Shown: positions 17,526-25,786 of the stretch, piece by piece | Position numbering within the stretch: position 1 is the stretch's first letter | Layout: each line of letters opens with the position of its first letter | Assembly (NCBI RefSeq): GCF_016234775.1 | Contig: NZ_JACRAH010000062.1 | Coordinates: forward strand, 26,937 to 90,936 | Reading direction: 5' to 3' | Length of the DNA stretch: 64,000 nucleotides | From: Aquabacterium sp. | GTDB taxonomy: Bacteria > Pseudomonadota > Gammaproteobacteria > Burkholderiales > Burkholderiaceae_C | Notes under the pieces: model-generated | What the model was told of the DNA's origin: nothing | Databases searched by the model: none | The model's input: only the letters and a program-made list of their open reading frames with translations | Translations under genes and position numbers: made by a program

Positions 17526-18073
17526 GCCAGGGCGCTGATCCTCGGGTAACGGCGGCCTTGTCGGCTGTGCCGCGCCACCGTGCCTTCATCGGCATGGGTG
17601 GCAACCTGGGGGATGTGGCTGCGCGCTTGCAAGATGCTTTGCGTGGTCTGGCGGATTTGCCCGGCACGCAGGTTGAGTCTGTTTCCGCGCTGTACCGCAC
17701 CAAGCCGGTTGATGCTTCGGGCCCGGATTACCTGAACGCGGTAGCGGTATTGCAGTCGTCCCTGGGGCCGCACGAGCTGTTGCAGGCCCTGCTGGCACTG
17801 GAGTTGACCCATGACCGCGAGCGCCCGTATCAGAACGCGCCGCGCACGCTGGATCTGGATCTGCTCTGGTACGGTGCGTACACCTGCCAGACGCGCTCGC
17901 TGACGCTGCCGCACCCCCGCATGATGCAGCGCGCGTTTGTGCTGCTGCCCCTGGCGGAAGTGCTCAAGTCGCTCGCTGGCCATGAGATGCCCGTGCTGCC
18001 GGATGCTGCTGCGGTGGCCGCTCTGGCCCAGGCTCAGGGCATCGAACCGGCTGGGCTCCTTGACCTGACCTGA
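17522..18073 (+). CDS. folK: 2-amino-4-hydroxy-6-hydroxymethyldihydropteridine pyrophosphokinase
   Basis: 183 residues. Transfers pyrophosphate from ATP to 6-hydroxymethyl-dihydropterin in folate synthesis. Motifs: AFIGMGGNLGDV, SALYRTKPVDASGPDYLNAV, and the catalytic RPYQNAPRTLDLDLLWYG followed by LPHPRMMQRAFVLLPL. The start is TTG at 17522, overlapping the pcnB stop as TTGA; a later start would cut into the family's first strand. The pcnB-folK pair is common in proteobacteria. Confidence 0.94.
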   Translation: MSQGADPRVTAALSAVPRHRAFIGMGGNLGDVAARLQDALRGLADLPGTQVESVSALYRTKPVDASGPDYLNAVAVLQSSLGPHELLQALLALELTHDRERPYQNAPRTLDLDLLWYGAYTCQTRSLTLPHPRMMQRAFVLLPLAEVLKSLAGHEMPVLPDAAAVAALAQAQGIEPAGLLDLT

Positions 18074-18104
18074 CTTGAGTCCAGGCACCAGGCCAAACGC
18101 CCCG

Positions 18105-18138
18105 AAAAACCAGCCGATTGCGGCGAGTTTGGGTTTTT
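18105..18138 (+). terminator. Terminator-like hairpin after folK
   Basis: AAAAACC and GGTTTTT can pair around an inner GCCG-ATTG-CGGC hairpin, ending in five T residues. It starts 31 bases after the folK stop. The stem is interrupted, so the call is tentative. Confidence 0.4.
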
Positions 18139-18196
18139 CTGAGCCCCGAATCAGCGGGAATTCGAGCAAGTTTTGAATCCAACCCCCTCAGAGTAC

Positions 18197-18225
18197 TGGA
18201 ATGTTGTTCAAAACCGGGGTAGAAT
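18197..18225 (+). promoter_or_regulatory. Sigma-70-like promoter for rpsU
   Basis: TGGAAT and TAGAAT are separated by 17 bases. The -10 is good and the -35 weak. Position and orientation suit rpsU, with a leader of about 255 bases. Confidence 0.4.
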
Positions 18226-18487
18226 CTCAGGCTTTGTTGGTGGGGCTTGCTTGCATGCTTGCAAGGAAGTCCACCAGTTGTGAGCGTTTTGAGCAGCGCC
18301 GTGCACACCGAGACCGGTCAGCCCGTTTTCGTCCGCGAAATCCGGACGTGGAAACACGGGAGCGGGCCCAGACCCTGGTGGCTTGACGGCAAACCTCTTG
18401 CAGGTTTTGTGCAGCAAACTCGAAGCAATCCGCTGGTGGCCGTGTTGGCAGCCCTTTGAATGCATTCAATCTGAAAGCGAATTTGTA

Positions 18488-18700
18488 ATGACGACCATCC
18501 GTGTCAAGGAAAACGAGCCGTTCGACGTGGCCCTGCGCCGCTTCAAGCGCACCATTGAAAAGCTGGGTCTGCTGACCGAACTGCGCGCCCGCGAGTTCTA
18601 CGAAAAGCCCACCGCTGAGCGCAAGCGCAAGAAGGCTGCCGCCGTCAAGCGTCACTACAAGCGCGTGCGCAGCATGCAGCTGCCCAAGAAGCTGTACTGA
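18488..18700 (+). CDS. rpsU: 30S ribosomal protein bS21
   Basis: 70 residues, the standard length, with the conserved [21 protein letters not shown] start region and the Lys/Arg-rich C-terminal helix ending QLPKKLY. bS21 sits near the anti-Shine-Dalgarno sequence of 16S rRNA and helps initiation on natural mRNAs. Its own start (TTTGTAATG) has only a weak GAAAG upstream. It is followed by a strong terminator and then yqeY, as in many Burkholderiales. Confidence 0.97.
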
Positions 18701-18762
18701 TTCGCTTCTTGCTGTCCAACCCGCACAATGCGCTGATCGCGCTGTAGCTGGGTAGGCACCAA

Positions 18763-18793
18763 AGCCCGCGCGGGGACGCCCATGCGGGCTTTT
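18763..18793 (+). terminator. Intrinsic terminator after rpsU
   Basis: AGCCCGC pairs with GCGGGCT around a 14-base loop, followed by TTTGCATTTT. It lies 63 bases after the rpsU stop and 42 bases before yqeY. Confidence 0.7.
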
Positions 18794-18834
18794 GCATTTT
18801 CCAGCCCCGTTTTTCTCTTACATCGAGACCGACC

Positions 18835-19281
18835 ATGAGCCTCAAAGAACGCATCACCGAAGACATGAAGAACGCCATGCGCGCCAAGGACGCCGAGCGC
18901 CTGGGCACCATCCGCATGCTGCTGGCTGCCATGAAGCAAAAGGAAGTCGATGAGCGCGTGGAGCTGGATGACGCCATGGTGGTGTCCATCGTCGACAAGC
19001 TGATCAAGCAGCGCAAGGACGCCGCCCAGCAATACGAAGCGGGTGGCCGTCAGGATCTGGCCGACAAGGAAAAATCCGAGATCGTGGTGTTGGAGGCCTA
19101 TCTGCCCCAACGCCTGAGCGCCGACGAGATCACCGCTGCCGTCAAGGCCATCGTGGTCGAGTTGGGCGCCACCGGCCCTGGCGACATGGGCAAGGTCATG
19201 GGCGCGGTCAAGCAGCGTCTGGCTGGCCAGGCTGACATGGGCCTGGTGTCCGCCGCCGTCAAGGCCGCATTGGCTGGCTGA
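18835..19281 (+). CDS. GatB/YqeY domain protein
   Basis: 148 residues, typical length. It matches the YqeY family, related to the tail domain of GatB: SLKERITEDMKNAMRAKDAERLGTIRMLLAA at the start, the KQRKDAAQQYEAGGRQDLADKE segment in the middle and GDMGKVMGAVKQRLAGQADMGLVSAAVKAAL at the end. It may bind tRNA or aminoacyl-tRNA; activity is not established. The rpsU-yqeY neighbourhood is conserved widely in bacteria. Confidence 0.92.
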   Translation: MSLKERITEDMKNAMRAKDAERLGTIRMLLAAMKQKEVDERVELDDAMVVSIVDKLIKQRKDAAQQYEAGGRQDLADKEKSEIVVLEAYLPQRLSADEITAAVKAIVVELGATGPGDMGKVMGAVKQRLAGQADMGLVSAAVKAALAG

Positions 19282-19381
19282 TGTCTGGCTGATTGCTTGC
19301 TAGCAACGAAGACGTGCATAGCTGGGTAGCCGCCGCTGGAGTGCGGCTACAGTCTCCGGGTTTCATCAAACAGGGTCCACC

Positions 19382-19732
19382 ATGAGCAACGTGTCCTTGA
19401 CGCCGATCGCAGAAGACGTTTACGCCGCCCCCCAACTCACGCCGGAAGCCATGGCCGCTGCGGCCGAGGCCGGCTTCAAGTCGGTGATGAACAATCGCCC
19501 CGACATGGAAGGTGGTGCAGAGCAGCCTGCCAGCGCCGCCATCGAGGCCGCAGCCAAGGCCGCCGGCCTGGTGTATGCGCATCTGCCGGTGCAGGGTGGC
19601 TATCAGTCTCCTGAAGAAATCGCCAGGTGCGCCGAGTTGCTCAAGACCCTGCCGCGTCCCTTGCTGATGTTCTGCCGCAGTGGTGCGCGCTCCAGCAGGC
19701 TGTACATGCAGGCTGTGGCCCTCGATCAATAA
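19382..19732 (+). CDS. TIGR01244-type sulfur transferase/phosphatase (DUF442)
   Basis: 116 residues. The C-terminal CRSGARSSRLY is a Cys-x5-Arg loop as in dual-specificity phosphatases and Blh-type proteins, and FKSVMNNRPDMEGGAEQP is the other family block. Members are linked with sulfide metabolism or beta-lactamase-like hydrolases. It lies 12 bases before the TRAP small permease gene, so cotranscription is likely. A perfect 8-base-pair dyad (19326-19350) without a T tract lies just upstream. Exact substrate unknown. Confidence 0.8.
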   Translation: MSNVSLTPIAEDVYAAPQLTPEAMAAAAEAGFKSVMNNRPDMEGGAEQPASAAIEAAAKAAGLVYAHLPVQGGYQSPEEIARCAELLKTLPRPLLMFCRSGARSSRLYMQAVALDQ

Positions 19733-19744
19733 GGTTTGCGCTTC

Positions 19745-20275
19745 ATGCAAAGCTACATCCGCTTGATGGATGCGGTGTCGCGTTGGTGCGGCAATCTGGC
19801 ATCCTGGGCCCTGTTTGCCGCCTGCCTGATCAGCGCGGGCAACGCCACCTTGCGTTATGCCTTCAACATCGGCTCCAACTCCTGGCTGGAGGTGCAGTGG
19901 TACCTGTTCGGCATGGCCGTGTTTGCAGGGGCGCCCATGCTGCTCAAGCTCAATGAGCACGTCCGTGTGGACGTGGTCTATGGCGGGCGCTCTGGCCGCA
20001 CCAAGGCCTGGATCGATCTGCTGGGCATCCTGTTCGTGTTGTTGCCGCTTTGTTTGACCGTGGCCTGGCTGGCCTGGCCTTTTGTGGCGGAGTCCTTCGC
20101 GCAGCATGAGGTCTCGCCCAGTGCGGGTGGCCTGATCCGCTGGCCCATCAAACTGGCGATCCCGCTGGGTTTCACGCTGTTGGCCTTGCAGGGCCTCTCT
20201 GAATTGTTCAAGCGTGTGGGCTACCTGCGTGGTACGTCCAACCTCGATCTGCATTACGAGAGGCCGCTGCAATGA
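19745..20275 (+). CDS. TRAP transporter small permease (DctQ family)
   Basis: 176 residues with four membrane helices. The family marks NATLRYAFNIGSNSWLEVQWYLFGMAVFAGA and HVRVDVVYGGRSGR are present. With the large permease it forms the membrane part of a tripartite periplasmic uptake system driven by ion gradients. The ATG at 19745 is preferred to the TTG at 19736. Its stop overlaps the large permease start as ATGA. Confidence 0.92.
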   Translation: MQSYIRLMDAVSRWCGNLASWALFAACLISAGNATLRYAFNIGSNSWLEVQWYLFGMAVFAGAPMLLKLNEHVRVDVVYGGRSGRTKAWIDLLGILFVLLPLCLTVAWLAWPFVAESFAQHEVSPSAGGLIRWPIKLAIPLGFTLLALQGLSELFKRVGYLRGTSNLDLHYERPLQ

Positions 20276-21822
20276 TCGAGATGCAACATCTGGCGCCGGT
20301 CATGTTCGGCTCGCTGGTCCTGGCGATGTTGATCGGCTTCCCGGTCGCCTTCACCTTGGGTGGCCTTGGGTTGGGCTTCGGCTTCTTTGCGGTGTCGCAA
20401 GGCTTCTTCCCCGAAGCCTTCATGTCGAACTTGCCGCTGCGTTTGTTCGGCATCGTCTCCAACGAGTTGCTGCTGTCCATTCCCTTCTTCACCTTCATGG
20501 GTGCCATCCTGGAGCGATGTGGTCTGGCGGAGGATCTGCTCGAAGGAACGGGGCAACTGTTCGGCAGCAAGCCGGGTGGCCTGGGCTTTGCCGTGATCAT
20601 CGTGGGGGCCATTCTGGGCGCCATCACGGGCACGGTGGCCGCCAGCGTGATCGCCATGGGTGTGATCTCGCTGCCCGTCATGATGCGCAACGGCTACAAC
20701 ATGCGCTACGCCACGGGTGTGATCGCCGCCTCGGGCACGATCACCCAGCTCATTCCGCCATCGCTGGTGCTGGTGGTGCTGGCTGACCAGTTGGGCCGCT
20801 CCGTGGGCGACATGTACCGTGGTGCCATCGGCCCGTCCATCATGCAGACGGGCATCTTCCTGCTGTTCACGCTGGGTGTGGCGATCCTCCGTCCGCAGTG
20901 GGTGCCGCCCCTGCCGGAAGAGGCACGCACCGAGCGGGGCTGGGCGCTGTTCAAGCGCGTGATGTGGGGCATGCTGCCGTCCGTCGTGCTGATCTTCCTG
21001 GTGCTGGGCACGCTCTTCATGGGCCTGGCCACACCGACGGAAGCGGGGGCACTCGGCGCCATCGGTGGCATGGTGCTGGCTGCGCTGCACCGTCGGCTTA
21101 CGCTGTCGCTCATCTGGCAGGCCATGGATTCGACCATGCGCGTCACGGCCATGGTCATCTTCATCCTGCTGGGCTCCAGCGTGTTCTCGCTGGTGTTCCA
21201 GGGCGTGGACGGCAACAAGTGGATCGAAGATCTGCTGTCGAATCTGCCAGGGGGGCCTGTGGGCTTCCTGATCGTGGTGAACATCTTCGTGTTCTTCCTG
21301 GCCTTTTTCCTGGACTTCTTCGAGATCGCTTTCATCATCGTGCCGCTGCTGGCGCCGGTGGCCGAGAAGCTGGGCATCGATCTGGTGTGGTTCGGTGTGC
21401 TCTTGTGCGTGAACATGCAGACCAGCTTCATGCACCCACCCTTTGGCTTCGCCCTGTTCTACCTGCGCGGCATTGCCGACCAGATTTTCAAGAACAAGGC
21501 CATCGAGCGGCCCATCGAGTCCAGGGACATTTACCTGGGGGCGATGCCCTGGGTGGTGATGCAATTGATGTTGGTTGCGGTCGTGATTTTCTGGCCCGAG
21601 TCCGTGACCTACTGGTTGGACAAGGAGCAGAAGGTCAACGTCGACGACGTGAAGATCGAGATGCAGATCGAGGACACGTCAGCGCCCGAGCCTGAGGCAT
21701 CGGCGGGCAGTGGTGCGTCGGCCGTGGATGGCAGCATTGATCAGGTGAGCATGCCGGTTCCGGATGCGACGCCTGACGATGACCCGACCAAAGCGGTGAA
21801 GGACGCGATCAACGCGAAGTGA
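20272..21822 (+). CDS. TRAP transporter large permease (DctM family)
   Basis: 516 residues with about 12 helices. Recognisable blocks are LSIPFFTFMGAILERCGLAEDLLE, GAITGTVAASVIAMG, and MQTSFMHPPFGFALFYLRG near the end. About 60 C-terminal residues beyond the normal family end are acidic and Ala/Ser/Pro rich and would be a soluble tail. Together with the DctQ subunit and the substrate-binding protein at 22416-23498 it would import an organic acid, possibly an alpha-keto acid, but the ligand cannot be read from sequence. Confidence 0.93.
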   Translation: MIEMQHLAPVMFGSLVLAMLIGFPVAFTLGGLGLGFGFFAVSQGFFPEAFMSNLPLRLFGIVSNELLLSIPFFTFMGAILERCGLAEDLLEGTGQLFGSKPGGLGFAVIIVGAILGAITGTVAASVIAMGVISLPVMMRNGYNMRYATGVIAASGTITQLIPPSLVLVVLADQLGRSVGDMYRGAIGPSIMQTGIFLLFTLGVAILRPQWVPPLPEEARTERGWALFKRVMWGMLPSVVLIFLVLGTLFMGLATPTEAGALGAIGGMVLAALHRRLTLSLIWQAMDSTMRVTAMVIFILLGSSVFSLVFQGVDGNKWIEDLLSNLPGGPVGFLIVVNIFVFFLAFFLDFFEIAFIIVPLLAPVAEKLGIDLVWFGVLLCVNMQTSFMHPPFGFALFYLRGIADQIFKNKAIERPIESRDIYLGAMPWVVMQLMLVAVVIFWPESVTYWLDKEQKVNVDDVKIEMQIEDTSAPEPEASAGSGASAVDGSIDQVSMPVPDATPDDDPTKAVKDAINAK

Positions 21823-21864
21823 CATCCGTCGCTGGCGGCTCAAACAAGTGGCGCCGCTGAAACG

Positions 21865-21898
21865 AAAAAGGCCTCCCTGTACGCGGAGGCCTTTTTTT
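21865..21898. terminator. Bidirectional terminator
   Basis: AAAAAGGCCTCC pairs with GGAGGCCTTTTT around an 8-base loop, with T tracts on both strands. It separates the convergent TRAP permease and YbaN-like genes. Confidence 0.85.
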
Positions 21899-22257
21899 CA
21901 TGTCTGAGGGGTCGTGTCGGGTGCCTGAGGCGGCAGGCGGTGCTGCCCCCTGTGCATCCACCAGCGCCAGGGCGCGCCGATGATGGGGTGGGCGGCCAGT
22001 CTGGCGCCCAGCGTGGGATTGGCCTTGAAATGCGCCCAGATGCTGACCAGCAGCAAGCCAAGGGCGGGGCTGCGTGGCACAAAGGCCAGCGCGTAAGCCA
22101 GCGCAAAGCTGGCGAAGACCACGCTCGCCGTGCGCCAGGTGCGCTGCAAGGCGTGTTCACCCCATTGCGCATGCATGTGCAGGGCCCGCAAGGGCTGGAT
22201 GCCGTGCGGCCTCCGCTGGACGGGAGGGCGACGGGCAGAGAGAGGGGCAAAGCTCAT
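21898..22257 (-). CDS. YbaN-like (DUF454) small membrane protein
   Basis: 119 residues with one or two hydrophobic helices (VVFASFALAYALAFVPRSPALGLLLVSIWAHF). The block NPTLGARLAAHPIIGAPWRWWMHRG resembles the end of DUF454/YbaN proteins, whose function is unknown. The ATG at 22257 has CAGGAAAG 8 bases before it; a GTG at 22329 would add 24 residues. The N-terminus is Arg/Pro rich and cytoplasmic. Similarity is partial, so the family call is moderate. Confidence 0.55.
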   Translation of the reverse strand: MSFAPLSARRPPVQRRPHGIQPLRALHMHAQWGEHALQRTWRTASVVFASFALAYALAFVPRSPALGLLLVSIWAHFKANPTLGARLAAHPIIGAPWRWWMHRGQHRLPPQAPDTTPQT

Positions 22258-22370
22258 TGGCGGCTTTCCTGACGCGGGGGGACTACTGACCCCGGGTGAA
22301 TCGACCGGTTCGATGCCGTACTTGAGCACGGACCGTGCCTGACATCATTGTCCAGCGACAAGCGTCATGC

Positions 22371-22395
22371 AAAAAGGGCCCGAAGGCCCTTTTTT
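22371..22395. terminator. Terminator after the TRAP substrate-binding gene
   Basis: AAAAAGGGCC, loop CGAA, GGCCCTTTTTT. On the minus strand it lies 20 bases after the stop of the gene at 22416-23498; the T tracts allow it to work both ways. Confidence 0.85.
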
Positions 22396-22415
22396 GGTGA
22401 TGGATTACCCGTAAG

Positions 22416-23498
22416 TCAGAGCTTGGCAGCCTGCATGTAGCGGTCAAACGTGGCTTCGGTGAAGCGGAACCACAGATTCTGGTCGCCACGGAACTTGGCG
22501 TAATCGGCGTAAACCTTACGCCAGTTGGGGTTCTTCTCGCTCAATTCGCTGTAGATGTCCATCGAGGCCTTGAAGGCCGCGTCCATCACGGGCTTGGGGA
22601 ACTGAACCAGCTGGGTCTTGGCTGCCACCAGTTGCTTGAGTGCCAGCGGATTGCGGGCGTCGTAGCGTGCCTGCATCTCGGTATGGGCGTGCGAGGCAGC
22701 GGCTTCCACCATGGCTTTGTACTCGGCGCTCAGTGCATCGTAGGCCTTCTGATTGATGAAGAAGTCCAGTTGCGGGCCACCTTCCCACCAGCCTGGGAAG
22801 TGGTAGTGAGGCGCGACCTTGTGAAAGCCCAGCTTCTGATCGTCGTAGGGGCCGACCCATTCCGCAGCATCGATCGTGCCCTTTTCCAGGGCTTGATAGA
22901 TCTCGCCGCCAGGGATGTTTTGCGGGACGGCGCCCAGGCGCTCGATGACCTTGCCGGCAAAGCCGCCAATGCGCATCTTCAGGCCCTTCATGTCGTCGAT
23001 CGACTTGATAGGCTTGCGGAACCAGCCGCCCATCTGCGCGCCGGTGTTGCCGCCAGGGAAGCTGATGATGTTGTACTTGGCGTAGAACTCGCGCATCAGC
23101 TTGAGGCCATTGCCCTCGTACATCCAGGCAGACATCTGACGCGAGTTCAGGCCGAAGGGGATGGCACAACCGATGGCAAAGGTTTCGTCCTTGCCGACGA
23201 AGTAATAAGGCGCCGTGTGGGCCATCTCGACGGTGCCGTTCTGCACGCCATCGACCACGCCGAACGCGGGCATCAGCTCGCCACCAGCGTGCACGGAAAT
23301 CTGAAACTTGCCGCCGGACATCTCGGCGATCTTCTTGGTGAAGACATCAGCCGCGCCAAAGATGGTGTCCAGCGACTTGGGGAAGCTGGAAGCCAGGCGC
23401 CAGCGCACGGTGGTCTGTGCGTGAACGATGGCGGGGGCTGCACCGGCAGCCAGCACGCCGGCCAGGCCTGCGTGGTTGATGAAGGAACGGCGTTGCAT
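22416..23498 (-). CDS. TRAP transporter substrate-binding protein (DctP family)
   Basis: 360 residues. The N-terminus MQRRSFINHAGLAGVLAAG is a twin-arginine type signal ending near AIVHA. The mature part is a DctP/TakP-like solute receptor: VRWRLASSFPKSLDTIFGAADVF, VEMAHTAPYY, MRIGGFAGKVIERLGAVPQNIPGGEIYQAL and TIDAAEWVGPYDD, the last two forming the carboxylate-binding region with the conserved Arg. The closest well-known relatives bind alpha-keto acids. It lies on the strand opposite its permeases and has its own terminator. Confidence 0.9.
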   Translation of the reverse strand: MQRRSFINHAGLAGVLAAGAAPAIVHAQTTVRWRLASSFPKSLDTIFGAADVFTKKIAEMSGGKFQISVHAGGELMPAFGVVDGVQNGTVEMAHTAPYYFVGKDETFAIGCAIPFGLNSRQMSAWMYEGNGLKLMREFYAKYNIISFPGGNTGAQMGGWFRKPIKSIDDMKGLKMRIGGFAGKVIERLGAVPQNIPGGEIYQALEKGTIDAAEWVGPYDDQKLGFHKVAPHYHFPGWWEGGPQLDFFINQKAYDALSAEYKAMVEAAASHAHTEMQARYDARNPLALKQLVAAKTQLVQFPKPVMDAAFKASMDIYSELSEKNPNWRKVYADYAKFRGDQNLWFRFTEATFDRYMQAAKL

Positions 23499-23683
23499 GT
23501 GGGGCTCCTGAGCGTCTGAGTAACGCCTCGGATTCTAGGAGCGCTGCCAGGCTGCAACGCTTCGGCCCATGCAGGGCTTACCCGCTGGTCGCGGTCCTAG
23601 GGGGACGAACGTGGCGCGGTGCCAACGCACCAACTCGCCACGCACCAGATAAGCGCACCAGATCAGCGCGCCAACTCCCAGGA

Positions 23684-25102
23684 TCAGTGCCCGGCGATCT
23701 TCATCTTCTCGATCAGCACCGAGCCGATGGTCTTGCTGCCGTAGGTATAGGCATCGGCGCCCACCGCCACGATTTGCTTGAACATCTCGCCCAGATGGCT
23801 GGCGATGGTGATCTCGTGCACGGGGTACTGGATCACGCCGTTTTCCACCCAGTAGCCGGCCGCACCGCGCGAGTAATCGCCCGTCACGTAGTTGACGCCC
23901 TGGCCCATGAGTTCGGTGACGAACAAGCCGGTGCCGAGCTTCTTGAGCATGGCCTTGAGGTTGTCTTTGGGATCTGTGAGCTTGCTGTGCAGCACCAGGT
24001 TTTGCGAGCCGCCTGCGTGCCCCGTGGTACGCATGCCCAGCTTGCGTGCCGAGTAACTGCTCAGGAAGTAGCCTTGCACCACGCCGTTCTTGACCACACT
24101 GCGCTTGCGGGTGAGCACGCCTTCGTCGTCAAACGGCGCGCTGCCCTTGGCTTTGAGGATGTGCGGGTCTTCGGTGATGTTGATGTGCTTGGGGAAGACG
24201 GGCTTGCCCAGACTGTCCAGCAGGAAGGTGGACTTGCGGTACAGGGCGCCACCGCTGGTGGCTTGCACATAAGCGCCCAGCAGGCCGGCGGCCAGTGTGT
24301 TCTCAAACAGCACGGGCACTTCGCAGGTAGCGATTTTGCGGGACTTCAGGCGAGCCAGTGCGCGCTCGGCAGCGTAGCGGCCCACAGCCTCGGGGCGGGC
24401 CATGTCGCGGGCGTCGCGTTCGGAGGTGTACCAGAAGTCGCGCTGCATGTCGTTGCCACGGCCCGCAATCGGCGAGACCGACAGCGAGTGGCGCGAACTG
24501 GCGTAGCCACCACGGAAGCCGCGGCTGTTGCCGGCAAAGAAGTGCGATTGCTGCGCCGACACGCCGCCGCCTTCGGAATTGGTGATGCGCGGGTCGACGC
24601 TCAGCGCGGCCTCTTCGCAACGGCGGGCCAGTTCTGCAGCGGCCTCGGCATCCACCGCCCAGGGGTGGAACAGGTCCAGATCGCGGGTGGCGTGGCGTCC
24701 CATGGCCAGGTCTTCCACGTCGGGCAGGCCGGCCGCAGGGTCTTCTGCGGTGTAGCGGGCGATGTCGTAGGCGGCTCGCACCGTTTGCTCCAGCGCCTGG
24801 GGCGAGAAGTCGGAGGTGCTGGCGTTGCCGCGGCGTTGGCCCACGTAGACGGACACGCCGATGCTCTTGTCGCGGTTGCGCTCGACGTTCTCGAGCTTGC
24901 CCTTGCGCACGGAGACCGACAGGCCCGCGCCTTCGGACACTTCAGCCGCCGAATCGGTGGCACCCAGTTTTTTGGCGATGGCCAGGGTGTCTTCGATCAA
25001 CTGCTGGAATTGCTCGCGGGTGTAGGCAAAGCCGGTGTCTTTTTCAGATGACGATTTGCCTGCGGTGGATTTTGGGGCGAGCTTGGGTGTTTTGGCGGCC
25101 AT
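23684..25102 (-). CDS. pmbA: Metalloprotease PmbA (TldE)
   Basis: 472 residues of the TldD/PmbA family, which forms a TldD-PmbA heterodimer that degrades unfolded or modified peptides. PmbA carries no HExxxH site; that is in TldD, which is not in this window. Family blocks are SVSVRKGKLENVERNRDKSIGVSVYVGQRRG, YRKSTFLLDSLGKPVFP and VNYVTGDYSRGAAGYWVENG. The ATG at 25102 is the family start; the frame continues to 25597 only as antisense of yjgA. It is divergent from yjgA by 42 bases, the usual arrangement. Confidence 0.94.
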   Translation of the reverse strand: MAAKTPKLAPKSTAGKSSSEKDTGFAYTREQFQQLIEDTLAIAKKLGATDSAAEVSEGAGLSVSVRKGKLENVERNRDKSIGVSVYVGQRRGNASTSDFSPQALEQTVRAAYDIARYTAEDPAAGLPDVEDLAMGRHATRDLDLFHPWAVDAEAAAELARRCEEAALSVDPRITNSEGGGVSAQQSHFFAGNSRGFRGGYASSRHSLSVSPIAGRGNDMQRDFWYTSERDARDMARPEAVGRYAAERALARLKSRKIATCEVPVLFENTLAAGLLGAYVQATSGGALYRKSTFLLDSLGKPVFPKHINITEDPHILKAKGSAPFDDEGVLTRKRSVVKNGVVQGYFLSSYSARKLGMRTTGHAGGSQNLVLHSKLTDPKDNLKAMLKKLGTGLFVTELMGQGVNYVTGDYSRGAAGYWVENGVIQYPVHEITIASHLGEMFKQIVAVGADAYTYGSKTIGSVLIEKMKIAGH

Positions 25103-25144
25103 TTTGTGGATGCAGTGAGAGTGCCCCCGTATCATAGCGAGGAC

Positions 25145-25786
25145 ATGAATCCGAACCATATTGATCAAGACTCGGGGTTTGACCCTGAAGGCGACGCGCC
25201 ACACGGTGCCGAATACGGCTACACCAAGCCCAGCAAGAGCATGCTCAAGCGCGAAAGCGCTGACTTGCAGGCGCTGGGCAAACAGTTGCTGGAACTGCCC
25301 GATAGCCGTCTGAAAGACATCGACATGCCTGAGCGCCTGCGTGATGCGCTGGACGCTTGGAAGAAGACCAAGTCTTTTGAAGGCAAACGCCGGCAGTTGC
25401 AGTTCATCGGCAAGGTGATGCGTGAGGTCGATGCAGAACCCCTGCGCGAGGCCGTTGCCGCCTTCCAGTTGGGGCATGCCCGTAATGCGTTGGCGCTGCA
25501 CCAGGCCGAGCGCTGGCGTGCCGAACTGTTGGCTGAGAACGACAAGGATGCGCTGCATCGCTGGGTCGAAACCTATCCGGGCACCGATCTGCAGCAACTG
25601 CGTACCCTGATCCGCAATGCCCGCAAGGATGCGGCGCTGGTGCCCGAGAAGCGCAACGGCAAGGCTTACCGCGAGATCTTCCAGTACATCAAGCAGACCA
25701 TGGAATCACAGGTGGCGGTGCCGGTAACGGGCGTGCATGCCGGTGAAGATGGCATCGACGACGCTGACGACGGCGAGGACGCGTGA
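25145..25786 (+). CDS. yjgA: Ribosome biogenesis factor YjgA (DarP)
   Basis: 213 residues of DUF615. The protein associates with late 50S assembly intermediates. The conserved part runs from SKSMLKRESADLQALGKQLLEL through RLREALDAWKK-like helix to KAYREIFQYIKQTME. The N-terminal 30 residues and the last 25 are acidic, as is common in this family. ATG at 25145; the stop TGA overlaps the mogA start. Confidence 0.93.
   Translation: MNPNHIDQDSGFDPEGDAPHGAEYGYTKPSKSMLKRESADLQALGKQLLELPDSRLKDIDMPERLRDALDAWKKTKSFEGKRRQLQFIGKVMREVDAEPLREAVAAFQLGHARNALALHQAERWRAELLAENDKDALHRWVETYPGTDLQQLRTLIRNARKDAALVPEKRNGKAYREIFQYIKQTMESQVAVPVTGVHAGEDGIDDADDGEDA

Larger units (their letters stand above)
18074..18487. 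other. folK-rpsU intergenic region
   Basis: This 414-base gap contains no convincing gene. It holds a terminator-like hairpin for folK near 18105-18138, a sigma-70-like promoter at 18197-18225 and a leader of about 255 bases before rpsU. The 14-base perfect palindrome TTGAATGCATTCAA (18456-18469) lies 18 bases before the rpsU start codon. Confidence 0.6.

Noticed and set aside
20254..21564. 436-residue frame antisense to the TRAP large permease.
   Set aside because: His/Glu/Arg-rich shadow of a membrane protein gene with no own features.
23687..25051. 454-residue frame antisense to pmbA.
   Set aside because: Shadow; pmbA on the minus strand explains the region fully.
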